Source of the DNA: Xestospongia bergquistia
Taxonomy: Eukaryota; Porifera; Demospongiae; Haplosclerida; Petrosiidae
Length of the DNA stretch: 64,000 nucleotides
Assembly (NCBI GenBank): GCA_963965975.1
Contig: OZ014414.1
Coordinates: 3,137,501-3,201,500, forward strand
Reading direction: 5' to 3'
A program made the translations under genes and the position numbers. This document shows, piece by piece, positions 10,670-22,229 of the stretch; within the stretch, counting starts at the first letter, position 1, and every line of letters begins with the position of its first letter. The notes under the pieces are model-generated. The model saw only the letters and a list, made by a program, of their open reading frames with translations. It was not told where the DNA came from and searched no databases.

Positions 10670-11340
10670 CCTCGGTGTGCGTGGGCGCATAGCGAGGGTT
10701 ACTGTCAGTGTGTTTGTGTCTGTTACCCTGGCAAATGGCTTTGAACTACTTTAACTCGGCAAACACGGCACTGGTAGCCACCAAACTATAGTGGACTGTA
10801 GCAAAACTTCTGTACTTCTTAAAACTACTGCCAAAAGGAGCGTCAAATGAACAAAAAGCTTTAAAGTCTTTGAAAAAAAGCACAGCTTTCAGTGAAGACT
10901 CGAAAATTCAATAAAAACCTCCTGCATACAACTTATGACATTTTCTAACTTTTTAAAATGAGAATTTTTGCAAAATACTTCTTTGGAAAGTTATGACAGT
11001 TTACTAACTTTTGGCAGTTATCTTTGTGGACACATTGAGCGTGAACTAAAAATACTAGCACCATAGCTGTCATTGGAGAATCACTAACTTTTACTAAGAA
11101 GTTGGAAAGTATTGGACCTTTTGTCAATTAGAGTGCAAAGTACCATTAGACGCACTAAAAGGCAAAGCTTTTTTCCCGTTCGATTGAAGAGAAATGCTGA
11201 GTCATCAATAATCATCTTGCGCATCGCGTGAGATACGTCACTTGAGGAGCTGGATAAGACCGCAGCGTGGTTAAGGACTTTAGTGCATTTTATTAAAGCA
11301 TGATTGATAGGTTGTCTTAAGTATTGGAATGTTTGATATT
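10670..11340. repeat. GC-richer dispersed-repeat-like block
   Basis: Starts with an imperfect hairpin: TAACCTCG, then GTGTGCGTGGGCGCATA, then GCGAGGGTTA. Base composition then stands out from its surroundings to about 11340. Two minus open frames (10945-11127 and 11084-11350) overlap and have no domain. The quasi-palindromic CpG-rich start resembles short interspersed repeats of marine invertebrates; this is an impression, not a match. Confidence 0.4.
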
Positions 11341-11786
11341 TATCTGGCAATACATTTGATAAAGCACTTTAGCAAGTATTAAACTTGAAAATGTTAAAAC
11401 AAATACAAAGTGAGTGATAAGTAAAAATAATACATATTATATAATATATATCACTTTCAATTGTGCTTTAATTTTTTTTTAAAGTAAGAAATTTTATTGT
11501 TGATATTTATCTTGACAATTTAGGATCACCTAATCACATAATATAGTTAGGGAACTCAGACTGTAGTGAATATGCTTGAATTATATAAACTATTCCACAT
11601 TTATTGTACTTATTCAAGAAATATTCTAAGCGCTCTAAAATAGTCTTATTACCAAGGCAAACATATTGTGAACATTAATGGTTTTGATAACAATTAAAAT
11701 GAAAGGTAAGTCCTTATAAAAGTCTATATACTATTGCTATAAGTTAGATTAGAAGCAATAGATGAAATGTCACATTTATAACTATC

Positions 11787-11878
11787 TTAAATAAGATTTG
11801 TCAATTGCTGACTTGAAGTAGTGGTAGATTGCTTTTTTGATGATTGTGTTTCCTCCATCTGGTTGGGTAGCTTATGAA
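11787..11878 (-). CDS. Terminal cassette exon (ex4 type), gene B
   Basis: A 92-nt exon after ACTTAG, entering in phase 1 and ending at TAA. It encodes HKLPNQMEETQSSKKQSTTT followed by SSQQLTNLI. The same exon (PNQMEEM, SSKRKSTTT, SSQQL, stop) occurs on the plus strand at 30807-30898 and on the minus strand at 56275-56335 and 55121-55206. This copy has no internal damage. It looks like a conserved Ser/Thr-rich alternative C-terminus. Upstream in the same strand are ankyrin and TM exons of gene B. Confidence 0.55.
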
Positions 11879-13180
11879 CTAAGTTAAAAAGGACAACATT
11901 AAAAACTAAATTAACAATGGATCAAATTTGAAGTATTTAATAAAAATTATGAAATGTGCTAAAAATCAAACATAAGTTGCACATGTAACAGAGCTTAAAA
12001 CATTGTTAACATGTTATACAATAATCTATTTAATATGATATACATAGAAATTAATTATAACTATTATTACATTACAACAATTACATGTCAATCACTACTA
12101 GCTAACTTAATAAACTTGAGATATACCTGTCTTTTAATTACTTTTTGAATACATTTTTGTAGAAACATAATACACAAAAATGATTGTGAAATATTACATT
12201 TTATAAACTTTCACTAATCAGTATTATAGTAAACAATGATGGCATGCAGTGGTCAGGATAGGAAGATGAATAATTATTTCAAATTAAGGCAATACTTTAT
12301 TTCCATGACTATTGACATGTTTGATTTAGTGATACTTTACAATTTTGACTTAAAATTCATTTGATACAAACTGATTAAAGAAAAAGAAGTACAGAAAGTA
12401 AAGAAGCATTCTTTCAAAAGAAATGAAACCATTTATAGATCAACTTTTATTCCTACATTTTATTGAAACAGAAAACAATAGAGTCAAGAGAATTTCTACA
12501 TTTTATTCAATACACTTAGAACTTATACTACAATATATTATTCTACCTAGCTATTATATTGTAAAGGACATATCAGATGACAAGTAATCACAGCACAATA
12601 GATATGGAAACAAAAAGATAGAATAAACAAAATGTAAACATTGCAAGTAATCTTGACTAAGTGACCTTTCTTCATATTTATCATGTTTTATGTACATGTG
12701 AATAGGGTTAAAACTATTAATTCTTAAGAAATGGCTTCTCACACAGAGGCTACTTCAAAGGTCTGTATAAACTGTAACTGTCATTGAAAAGGCTTAGGTA
12801 GAGAGGTAATAGGTATGATAGGACATTTCAGACTTTATGTTTGTCTGGTTGTACAGACAAACATAAAGTCTGAAATGTTCTACTGTAACTGTCATTGTTA
12901 AAGCACTCAAAATAACACTTTTAAAGACATATACATTACATAAGAATATAACTTTGTATAAAAATGATCATTAAAGCCTTACACTTTTGTTATTATCTTG
13001 GCCAAAACATAATTATAATTAGAATGAAGAATGAAGAAAAAATCCTAGTGTACTTACACCAACGCTACCTCCTACATAATACACAGGTACAATTATCTTG
13101 TATCATTATAATGTTGATCCTATGTCTTGTCTAGATCTAATAGTTATGTCTATTCATTAAAACAGCTTGAAAATTACACT
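11879..13180 (-). other. Intron-like stretch with satellite monomer and a hairpin
   Basis: Holds one isolated monomer of the 14.6-16.6 kb satellite at about 12440-12630 and a long hairpin at 12823-12878, annotated separately. No exon recognised. Confidence 0.45.
12823..12878. repeat. Perfect 25-bp hairpin with 6-nt loop
   Basis: Arm ACATTTCAGACTTTATGTTT continuing to GTCTG (12823-12847) is perfectly complementary to 12854-12878; the loop is GTTGTA. A direct repeat CTGTAACTGTCATTG flanks it (about 12771 and 12884), as if a hairpin-bearing segment was inserted or arose by snap-back copying. Confidence 0.85.
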
Positions 13181-13285
13181 TCACCCATTAGTAACAATAT
13201 TGATATCAGCATTTTGTTTGACTATTACATCTATGATATCTGTATATCCTTTGTCATTTGCATAATGAAGGGCCACCGGTCCACT
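13181..13285 (-). CDS. Last ankyrin-repeat exon, gene B
   Basis: A 105-nt exon after TAATAG, ending at TGA (13181-13183). It encodes one ankyrin repeat: SGPVALHYANDKGYTDIIDV then IVKQNADINIVTNG, matching the TPLHxAxxxGxxxIVxxLLxxGADxN consensus with minor changes. Ankyrin repeats are protein-binding scaffolds. It pairs with the 99-nt ankyrin exon at 14076-14174. Confidence 0.75.
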   Translation of the reverse strand, partial: SGPVALHYANDKGYTDIIDVIVKQNADINIVTNG

Positions 13286-14075
13286 CTATTATAAAAATAC
13301 ATACAAATAATCAATTGTAAAATGATACCATTACCTCTACAATAACAGTACAAACATATAGACCTTGTCTTTTGTCTTATCTCTCCACTTTGTCATTATC
13401 ATTATAACACATTACATTCATGTATTGTGTAGATGTAAGTCACATTGTACATGAAGGACATGACTACATCAATTATTAAGAAGCCTTCATTACTTGAATA
13501 ACTGTTATAACACTAATTTATGCAAGATGGGTTAAACTATATACAGTTGAGTGTGATCTGAGGGACTGGTAAATGAAATGCAAACAGAAAACAATCTCTA
13601 GAATACACTATTAAGTCAATGGTCCAGCTGAACATGGCTATTTATGTTGATTAGTATATCAACTATCATCACCTTTGTTCTTCCACATGGCTCCTTATCA
13701 TATTTTTCATAAGCCTACGATAATAATGAATGTTATCTCTGTCTGACAGTTATTGGATCTGACAAACTATAAATCTTCATCAGTCTGTACACTAAAAAGG
13801 CTGGCTTTTTTTAATTGTGGATTTGTTACAAAAGCAAAAAATACAGTAATTATAACTAGACAATATACTTAACACTTCATTTTTTAAACAATTTAAAATG
13901 AACAGTTCAATATTAAACAACTGATGCTTCAATTCTTGAACTTTACTGCTATTTTGGAGTGAGCACCTAATAAAACTATAGTATAACAACTACTGGCACT
14001 TTTAGGAAAAAGACGTTACATATTAAATTCACTTATAAAGCTTTAATCATATAACATATGTACATGTACACTTAC

Positions 14076-14174
14076 TTTATTGACAATGTCTAAATTGGCT
14101 CCTTTCTGTTTTAAAATCAAAACAACATCTTTGTGTCCATTCTTTTCTGCTAACATGACAGAAGTAGATCCAAC
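14076..14174 (-). CDS. Ankyrin-repeat exon, gene B
   Basis: Exactly 99 nt (33 codons, one ankyrin unit), between an AG acceptor (ACCTAAAT region) and a GTAAGT donor, phase 0 to phase 0. It encodes VGSTSVMLAEKNGHKDVVLI then LKQKGANLDIVNK, with the NGHKDVV and KGANLDI signature blocks. The unit-length exon and the matching phase with 13181-13285 support a real repeat series. Further ankyrin exons upstream may have been replaced by the satellite array. Confidence 0.8.
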
Positions 14175-14599
14175 CTAAATATAATAACTACATTAACATG
14201 AATCAAGAGAGGATATCGTAATATCTGTAAATTATCTATACTGTCAATGCTATACATAAGTGCAGCATAAACATTAAAAACCTAGACAACATTATATATA
14301 GTTAAACAAAATAACTCAAATCACTCTCAACAATTGACAAACATTTTAAATATAAATTTGATGCTGTGACAATAATAAATACTTTTTATAGCATGAGGAT
14401 AAAATTCAAAATTATGGATAACACATGTACAATTATTATTGTTGTCAATAATTCATGTTCTTACAGTAAAACAAATAACACACTTAGGTTAATTACTTGT
14501 ACAAGTTTAAAATAATAATACATCATAAACGCTTATGGCCAATAATATATTGATAATAAAAAATTATTTGCACAAGGTTCAATGATCATATATCATCCT

Positions 14600-16640
14600 T
14601 CATTTTATTCCATACACTTAGAACTTACACTATAGTATGTCACATTTAGCAACTATTGTATTGTAAAGGAGACATTCAGATGACATGTAATCACAGCACA
14701 ATAGACATAGCTACAAAAGAAATTGAGTATAAAAAATTAATGTAAATGTCACATTCAACACTTAGGATTTCTACTACATTATATCACATTTACCAAATAT
14801 TATATTGTAAAGGACACATTCAGATGACAATTGCAAGTAATCACAACACAATAGATGTTAAAAAAGAAACTAACACAGAGTAAAAAATGTTAACATCACA
14901 TTCAATACACTAAGGATTTATAATACATTATATCACACTTCTAAACTATTATATTATAAGGATAAATTTTGGTTACAAGTAATTACAGCATAATAGATAT
15001 AGAAATAGAAAACAATGTCAACATCACATTCAATACTCTTTGGATTTCTACTTCTACTGTATGCCACACTTACCATCTATTTGTTATATTGTAAAGGATA
15101 CATTTAGATGACAAGTAATCACTACACAATAGATGATAAAAAAGAACCAACAGAGTAAAAATTGTTAAGGTCACAATAAATACACTTAGGATTTAGACTA
15201 TATTATATCACACTTACCTCCTATTATATTGTAAAGAACACATTCAGATGACAAGTAATTACAGAACAATAGATGTCGAAATAGACAAAAATAGAGTATA
15301 AAATTGTCTATGTCACATCCAATACATTTAGGATTTCTACTATATTATATCACACTTACCAACTATTATATTGTAAAGGACACATTCAGATCACAAGTAA
15401 TCACAACACAATAGAAGTTAAAAAATAAAATAACAGAGTATAAAATGTTAATGTCACATCCAATACACTTAGGATTTCTACTAAATTATATCACACTTAC
15501 CAACTATTATATTGTAAAGAACACATTCAGATGACAAATAATTGCAGAACAATAGATGTCGAAACAGACAAAAATAGGGTATAAAAATGTTAATGTCACA
15601 TCCAATACACTTAGGATTTATACTAAATTATATCACACTTACCAACTATTATATTGTAAAGGACACATTCAGATCACAAGTAATCACAACACAATAGATG
15701 TGAAAAAGGAAACAAATAGAGTAAAAAAATGTTAAGATAACATTCAATACACTTAGGATTTAGACTATATTATATCATACTTACGTCCTATTATATTGTA
15801 AAGAATATATTTGGGTGACAAGTAATTGCACAGATGTTGAAACAGACAAAATAGAGTCTAAAAATGTCAATGTCACATCCAATATACTTAAAATTTTTAC
15901 TACATTATATCAAATATATAAACTATGATATTGTAAAGATAAATTTTGATTACAAGTAATTACACCATAATAGATGTAGAAATAGAAAACAATGGAGTAG
16001 AAAAATGTCAACATAACATTTAATATTCTTTGCATTTCTACTACATTATATCACACTTACCTCCTATTTATTGTAAGGGACACATTTAGATGACAAGTAA
16101 TTACAGTGCAATAGATGTGAAAAAAGAAAACAATAGAGTAAAAAATATTAACGTCATATTAAATACACTTAGGATTTAGACTATATTATATCACACTTAC
16201 CTCCTCTTATATTGTAAAGGACACATTCAGATGACAAGTAATTGCAGAACAATAGATGTCAAAACAGACAAAAATAGAGGAAAAAAATGTTAATGTCACA
16301 TCCAATACATTTAGGATTTCTGCTATATTATATCACACTTACCAACTATTATATATTAAAGGACAAATTCAGATCACAAGTAATCACAACACAATAGAAT
16401 TTAAAATGAGAAAACAATAGAGCAAAAAATGTTAACGTCACATTCAATACACTTAGGATTTCTACTATATTATATCACACTTACCTTCTATTATATTGTA
16501 AGGGACACATTTAGATGACAAGTAATTACAGTGCAATAGATGTGAAAGAAGAAAACAATAGAGTAAAAAATGTTAAGGTCACATTCAATACACTTATTAT
16601 TTATACTATTTTATATCACACTTACCTTCTATTATTGTAA
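14600..16640. repeat. Tandem satellite, about 14 copies of a ~140-bp unit
   Basis: The block ACACTTAGGATTTCTACTA, TATATCACACTTACC, TATTATATTGTAAAGGACAC, ATTCAGATGACAAGTAAT, CACAATAGATGT repeats at roughly 139-145 bp intervals (starts near 15326, 15465, 15607, 15749, 16165, 16310, 16449, 16588). Copies differ by about 5-15%. An isolated monomer lies at 12440-12630. On the minus strand each monomer carries GGTAAGTGTGATA, a good splice-donor consensus. The array sits within gene B just upstream of its ankyrin exons. Confidence 0.9.
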
Positions 16641-16692
16641 TAGACTTCAAGCTGTCTAAAGTCAATTCCTGTAACCCCTCTGTCCTAATCAG

Positions 16693-17092
16693 TTGGTAAA
16701 ATGTTGTACATATGGCATAGTCACAGGTAAAGGAGTAGGATCAAGTATGAATGTTAAAGGTTATATTTTTTTAAGTGATTTTTCAAATTCGTCATACCAG
16801 TGGAAATCACTTTTTGTTCAGTATTCTTATTTCAACAAAAGTGTTGTTTGCAAAATGAAAAGTGGAAACCAAATAATGTATGAAAAAAGAGTTCAAGTCC
16901 CTAGGTGAAAAAGTGATTTCACAAACTCTAAAAGGCATTATGAGATGTTGAAAGATGCAGAGTATGAACTGAAAATAGTTAAAGTGGAAAGAATCAAAGA
17001 TAAAAGAGATAGAGAAAGGGAATGTGTGATAAGAAGATCAAGATATGAAGAATACATTGTCAGAAGATACCAAGACAAGAAAGTGGACTGAT
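16693..17092 (+). pseudogene. Unrecognised open frame interrupted by one in-frame TGA
   Basis: The frame runs from ATG 16693 (MVKCCTYGIVTGKG) to TGA at 16906-16908, then continues in the same frame (KSDFTNSKRHYEMLKDAEYE) through a very charged helical segment (RIKDKRDRERECVIRRSRYE, YIVRRYQDKK) to TGA at about 17092. That is about 132 codons with one stop. The charged C-terminal helix suggests a nucleic-acid-associated or transposon protein, but I do not recognise it. It lies at the edge of the satellite. Confidence 0.35.
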
Positions 17093-17900
17093 GTGTGTTA
17101 GTGTGTAGGTGGATGCAGTGGTTTTCAATTTTTGTTGTTTGTTTTGAAAGTGATTGATTTAGGACTGGTAGTCTTACTTTTTGATTTTTGCTACCATATA
17201 GTTGACATGGCATGTTGCTGACATCATATACAGGCTGTTTTCAGTATCTTTGCTAATTATCACTGCTACATTCTAATTTATACCACAGTTCATAAAATAA
17301 GAAGTGTTGAGACAAACCTACTTTCTACTTTATATAAAGTTATTGATAAGTTTACAAGCCATGGTTAATTGGCAAACAACAATTTGTGGCTACTCAATGT
17401 GGTAAGGGTTCAGCACTTTTGTACTTCATAACTTTTGGAGACATTACAGTCAGGAAGTGTTGCTTTGTAAAGCCCTCAGTGAAAGTTTCAATGATTACTT
17501 TTGGTTCTATTATATAACTGTCTAGAAATCTAAATTTTTTTAATAATATTCAAAGGATATAATATAATAGTAATTGACATATCAACTAATTTGCTATATT
17601 CATTCTAATCGGACATATTAACAAGTTTACACTTATAATACACTATTTGCTAGTAAAGATAACACTATATACTATATTGTTCATAAACACAAGAAATATT
17701 TTATCATTTCTTTTATTCATTCTATAGGTTTTCAAATGACAAAGATAAGGAATAATTGCACAAGACTTGGATCTTACCAACTTCCAGCCACAAACTAACA
17801 GTAAAGTGCCTAATAAGCCCAATGAAGTACCCTTGATTATTCTTTTGATAAGCTCTACATCACATTCATTGAAATGATAATTTTTAATTTATATACTTAC
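17093..17900. other. Intergenic/intronic stretch, nothing recognised
   Basis: AT-rich sequence with no conserved domain or repeat recognised between the interrupted frame and the TM exon at 17901. Confidence 0.35.
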
Positions 17901-17984
17901 TAGACTTGTCATTACTGGGTATCCAACAATCGATAGCTACTAGTGCAGAAAGGAATATTAGATTTGCAAATAATTGCCACCTGC
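17901..17984 (-). CDS. Transmembrane exon, gene B
   Basis: An 84-nt exon, acceptor ATACAG, donor GTAAGT, phase 1 to phase 1. It encodes GRWQLFANLIFLSALVAIDC then WIPSNDKS. The start (GRWQLF) matches the other TM exons; the ending differs and matches the second half of the fused exon at 19943-20157. Confidence 0.55.
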
Positions 17985-18630
17985 CTGTATATGAATACAA
18001 ACATTTAAGTTTTATATTGAATTGATAGTCTTTTGACAAGCTCTACTTAACATCAGTGAAATAACATTTTTCAATTTGCAAACTTATTAGTTTTATTAAT
18101 ACTAGGTATCTCCTAAAAAACAAAAATTAATAAAGAAATTAATAACAAGTACATTATGAATTGATTTCCACAAATTTACAATAAATGAATGTTAAAACTT
18201 ATTACAAATATTCAATTCATATAGGTATGCTCACCATTATTTCCAAGATGATATAATAAATCACTCCTAGATCAATCAAAATCATTGAAGTATGTTTATG
18301 TCTACTTTAATTCAATGTAATTATAAAATCTGATTGGGTGATTTAATCAATATCATAATTTACAAGTTGCATTAAGCTATTTTATTTGATGCAAAAAGTA
18401 AACATACAATTGATTGTTTGTAAAACTCATAGTTACAATTAGTAATGATTTAAGATACTGATCCAAGAATGTTACTAACGAGTTCATACAATCTAATATG
18501 TTGGAATTTATGTAACCAAACATACAAGAATTTTTAAAACAAATAATCTAGTGTTAAGACACTACCACCATATAACCTACTGAGTAATTAAAAATCTCTT
18601 TTACAGCTAAATCCATACACTATTACTTAC

Positions 18631-18741
18631 TATTATCTCCAAAGGTATGTGTTATACACCAAAAAATGACTGCAGCTACTGTTACTGCAAAGGCAAACCA
18701 TAATATTACAAATAGGTATTCTTTTAGATAATACCACCTAC
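18631..18741 (-). CDS. Transmembrane exon, gene B
   Basis: A 111-nt exon, acceptor CAACAG, donor GTAAGT, phase 1 to phase 1. It encodes GRWYYLKEYLFVILWFAFAV then TVAAVIFW and CITHTFGDN. The FGDN end and the RW start match the exons at 67-163 and 681-773. It is intact. Confidence 0.6.
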
Positions 18742-18794
18742 CTGTTGACAGATTGTAAACATCTGTTACAGTTAAATACATACATAATGCTTAC

Positions 18795-18888
18795 TATTTT
18801 TTCCAAAAGCATAAATTAGATACCAGGAAAAATGCAGTTAAAGTTATTTCGAATCCAAGGGTGATTATCACCAGCAATTGCTTACAAT
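18795..18888 (-). pseudogene. Frameshifted transmembrane exon, gene B
   Basis: The acceptor (CTATAG) and GTAAG donor are kept and the start DCKQLLVIITLGF matches the family. Near the end a 1-nt shift turns the usual FGEN ending into CFWKK followed by TAG just before the donor. It is therefore a decayed copy, most similar to the exon at 67-163. Confidence 0.6.
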
Positions 18889-19334
18889 CTATAGTTTTTA
18901 AAACTTTATATTACATTGTTGTTAACTTCAACATAACCACAAATATTAATTTTAGCCTATCTTAAAGATAATCATGACCATTTTAAGAACTGAATGTGTT
19001 ATCTAACATACATCAACTGATATGTAGTATGGTCAACCAAAATACTAATCATAATTGTTAAGGCTCCATTCTTGAGATTATGAACATCATTCCCATGTAT
19101 ATGCTCTTAATATACTACTTAAATATTGTTGATTGTGACTTACAAGTCAACATCGCCTATTATGTCCAATATTTTGGCATGTTTTACAATGTTGACCATA
19201 GTTCTAATATGTTAATAGATTATACAATACACATGTAGTTTTATAGACTTTACTATACTATGTTTCTATGATCCCTCAATAATATGAGGTATGACAAAAT
19301 TACTGAAATGTGAGTGTATATACTATTGACATAC

Positions 19335-19370
19335 CAACTGGTTTAGGATCTTGATTTCCAAGTGTTGCAT
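19335..19370 (-). CDS. QDPKPVG linker exon, gene B
   Basis: A 36-nt exon, acceptor TTTGTAG, donor GTATGT, phase 1 to phase 1, encoding DATLGNQDPKPVG. Its last 24 nt and the intron start are nearly identical to the gene A linker at 1981-2031. Confidence 0.6.
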
Positions 19371-19942
19371 CTACAAAAGAAAAATGAGTAATATTCTATT
19401 TATTTGAAGGCAAAAAATTAAACATAATAAATATGAAACACATAATCAATAATAATAATGAATCGTGTTGACATAACAAACATACAGCTCATCTATAACA
19501 CCAGCTAACAGTATGTTAGACTGTTGCATATCATGAATAGAAGGCTTTATTAGCTATGAAAATATTTGCTCGTTTGACTTCATGATTTTTGAAACTAAAA
19601 TTGGCATTATTGAATGAAAGCAAAAATGTAATGACAAAATATTGTTATAATATTATAACAACTTACATCTTTAGTTCGTAAGTTTATATAACGCACATAG
19701 ATCAATGAACCATTGCATATCTGATATAACTTATTATAAGATTCACACTAACCAGCCATAATTGCTCCATAATATAGCATGTGGGCATTGAGCAATAGTC
19801 TTTAAATACTGCGGTGGATAGATTTATAATGCTTATAGACTTATCAATATTGACAGAACTGATATATAAAGCTTGTCTAGTTATTTAAGCTGTCAGGTAC
19901 AATACTTTCAATCATTAACCTCTTTTCAATTCCTAAACTTAC

Positions 19943-20157
19943 TAGTTTTGTTATCACTAGGTATCCATCAACAATAATCAGTAAAAAATAGCAAGTACGA
20001 TTGAAAAATAATTTCCACCAACCAGGAGATAAATACAATAATTGAACATAATTGCTATTTTCTCCAAAATGATGTAATAAATGACAAAATAACAGTGCAG
20101 TTAAGGTCATTATGAATCCGAAGATCATTATCATTGATATCAGCAATTGCCAATAAC
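19943..20157 (-). CDS. Fused double transmembrane exon, gene B
   Basis: One open frame covers two TM-exon units: GYWQLLISMIMIFGFIMTLT to HHFGEN, then GWWKLFFNRTCYFLLIIVDG. The donor that normally follows FGEN is changed from GTAAG to GCAAT, so the former short intron is now read through. The second unit aligns with 17901-17984 but lacks one base near GATGGATAC, shifting the frame before its GTAAG donor. Probably decaying. Confidence 0.5.
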
Positions 20158-20220
20158 CTATATTATATAAAGAACTTTAACTTATATTTATAATAACTTT
20201 AACAACAAATATAAATTTTA

Positions 20221-20605
20221 GCTAGCTATGCTTCTCGTCACTTTGATCCTCTCACCTATACCATCCCTTTTACTCACTCATCTGCCTCACAAAACTCATT
20301 TGTCCCTTTCGTTCTCTCTCTGTGGAATTCACTTCCTTATCATGTGAAATCTAGCTCATCTATAACACTTTTAATCTAAAGTAAATATGCTTCTTTACTA
20401 ACCATCAACTCACCATCACTTACCACACTAAAAGTTATCATATACTTGTCAGTCTCTTATTTATCTCAGTGTTATTAATGATACTATATCCTGTACTTTA
20501 ATACTTTCATTCAGTTTTATTTATTTTTGTTCTATTCTGTTTGTGCCCTTCAAACTAGCAGTAGCTATGGGGTATTCATGTTGTCAATAAAAAAAGGTGG
20601 TTCAA
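20221..20605 (+). mobile_element. LINE-like retrotransposon 3' tail
   Basis: The segment reads, with breaks, as the end of a non-LTR reverse transcriptase: RHFDPLTYTIPF, then FVPFVLSLWNSLPYHVKSS, the usual F(L/V)P(L)..LWNSLP block, followed by a 3' tail ending AATAAAAAAAGG. Only the last part of an element is present. Part of this tail (from 20363) is also included in the duplicated block A. Confidence 0.55.
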
Positions 20606-20993
20606 CAACTCATTTATGCTTACTATTAATTAAAAAATATTATTATTTGTAATAATAGAAGTGTTAACAGTACTCATTGCAATTATCTACATATTGTCAC
20701 CTAATGAATATTATTAAAATCTAATTAACAAAACAAGTCAGCTAGTTTGTCTTTATTGTCAGTCTGTTATAAGTGATTTATTAACATGTAGTCACAATGT
20801 ACTATTGATTTACTGATAACAAGAAAGTACTAGTTCCTTTAAGATACATGCAGTTTAGAGAGTATTGCAATCCATTCATCTACTTCAACTATCTATGTGT
20901 CTACTTGTACTATTTGATATATGTCTTTACAGACATTAATTAATTCATTTATACATTTATTTGTCCATTTATCTCCTGTTAATCCTTTCATCT
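20363..20993. repeat. Segmental duplication block A, copy 1
   Basis: This 631-bp block is almost identical to 22223-22856, differing by small indels (for example a run of A near 20595 and TATGTCTTTACAG versus TATGTCTATTTTTACAG). It starts at a TAACACT shared by all junctions of the duplication. A diverged third copy starts at about 49061. Confidence 0.9.
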
Positions 20994-22229
20994 GTTACTA
21001 GTAATATGGTCTAGCAACCTAACCTCTCCTTTTTTTCTTAAGCTGATAGACATAGAATGGTCTAGAAGGGTATTGCCTGCTCATTGGAATGTGTGGAATG
21101 TGGAGCAGTACCACAAAGTTGTCAAGGAACCATGGTTGCTGACGAGTAATAGTTTCGAGACAAGAGAGAGTTTCCTTGTTTTTGTACAAATGGTAAAAAT
21201 GTACTAAAGATTTTGAGGTGCAATCTGGAATTGTACAGTAAAGATATTCCTCAGGAATTTCTTTAGTAGTTATGATTTGCAGGATTCTGTTATGTACAAT
21301 TTCACGTATATAGTAGAGCATCCTTTGAGATCAGAACAATATAATGGTATCCAGCAAACTCCATTGACTAAAAAATATTACCAGAATCAATGCAATCCAA
21401 CTCATTAACTACTAGTTCTACAAAGCTAATGATCTTTTGGTTTCTAAACATCAAATGTTTTAGAATATGCTATTTTAATAGTAAGTAAATGTATGTCTCT
21501 TAGACTAACTATGTGTTGACAAGTGCTGTATTTAATTATTAGACTTCTTTATTACTAGTGTACCAAGAGGATATAGAATTATTATACTTAAATTTCAAAT
21601 TTCATGGAATCACTAATTGATGTGTTACTTTACAGATTAAAGCACCAGTATCAGTTTATAACAGAGGTATGTGATATCTGACATTGTTGTTCCTGATGCT
21701 CTGACTTTATTGGAACTACTGCTCAATTGAAGTGGATATCATCTCATTATAATTCTAGATGGTATGGTTTAATGAAAGTCAATTTCAAAAGACTTAACAT
21801 ATAGTAATGTTGGTGATTGACTAATGTACATTGTATAAACATCAGAGACATATACATCATTGATATCGAATTATAACTTTTCAGTTACTTAATTATTTGT
21901 GTCAAAATTAATCATTTTCTTTGTTAATTTGAAGTATTTGTATACTTATACTATCTACTCCATCTGCCCCTGTAATTTGATACTGTACTCATAGTCCATG
22001 AAACTAAATACTAAACATTTAAACATTATTACATGTAACAGATCATATTGCCTTGGAATCTCTTCCCCCAAAATATTAGAAATATCTAAGAAATAGAATG
22101 AACTAACTCAGTAAATGCATTACAGAAAGGTATCTAGAGGTCTAGCAAGAAGTCTACACATTGATTATATTGTGATGATATTATTACAAATACTATCAGT
22201 AACTAACTTGAGTACAGACATCTAACACT
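20993..22229. repeat. Segmental duplication block B, copy 1
   Basis: This 1.24-kb block is nearly identical to 24303-25535. It contains the COR-like Cys-rich coding fragment (21019-21400 minus). The end CAGACATCTAACACT is shared by both copies. Here B follows A directly; in the second copy 1.45 kb of extra DNA separates A and B. Confidence 0.92.
21019..21400 (-). pseudogene. COR-like/Cys-rich fragment, gene B (copy in block B1)
   Basis: The minus frame 21019-21321 encodes YIREIVHNRILQIITT, YLYCTIPDCTSKSLVHF, YHLYKNKETLSCLE and TRQQPWF, collinear with gene C (IIRDVVHTGICEVIN, the Cys cluster, TRQQPWF). Just upstream, in another frame, LVNGVCWIPLYCSDL matches LLVDGICWIAIYYSD of gene C, so there is a frameshift between them. 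It is only the C-terminal tenth of the COR-like region and is non-functional alone. Confidence 0.65.

Noticed and set aside
14600-16640. CRISPR-like array
   Set aside because: The repeat units are contiguous ~140-bp satellite monomers without short conserved repeats separated by unique spacers, and this is a eukaryotic sequence.
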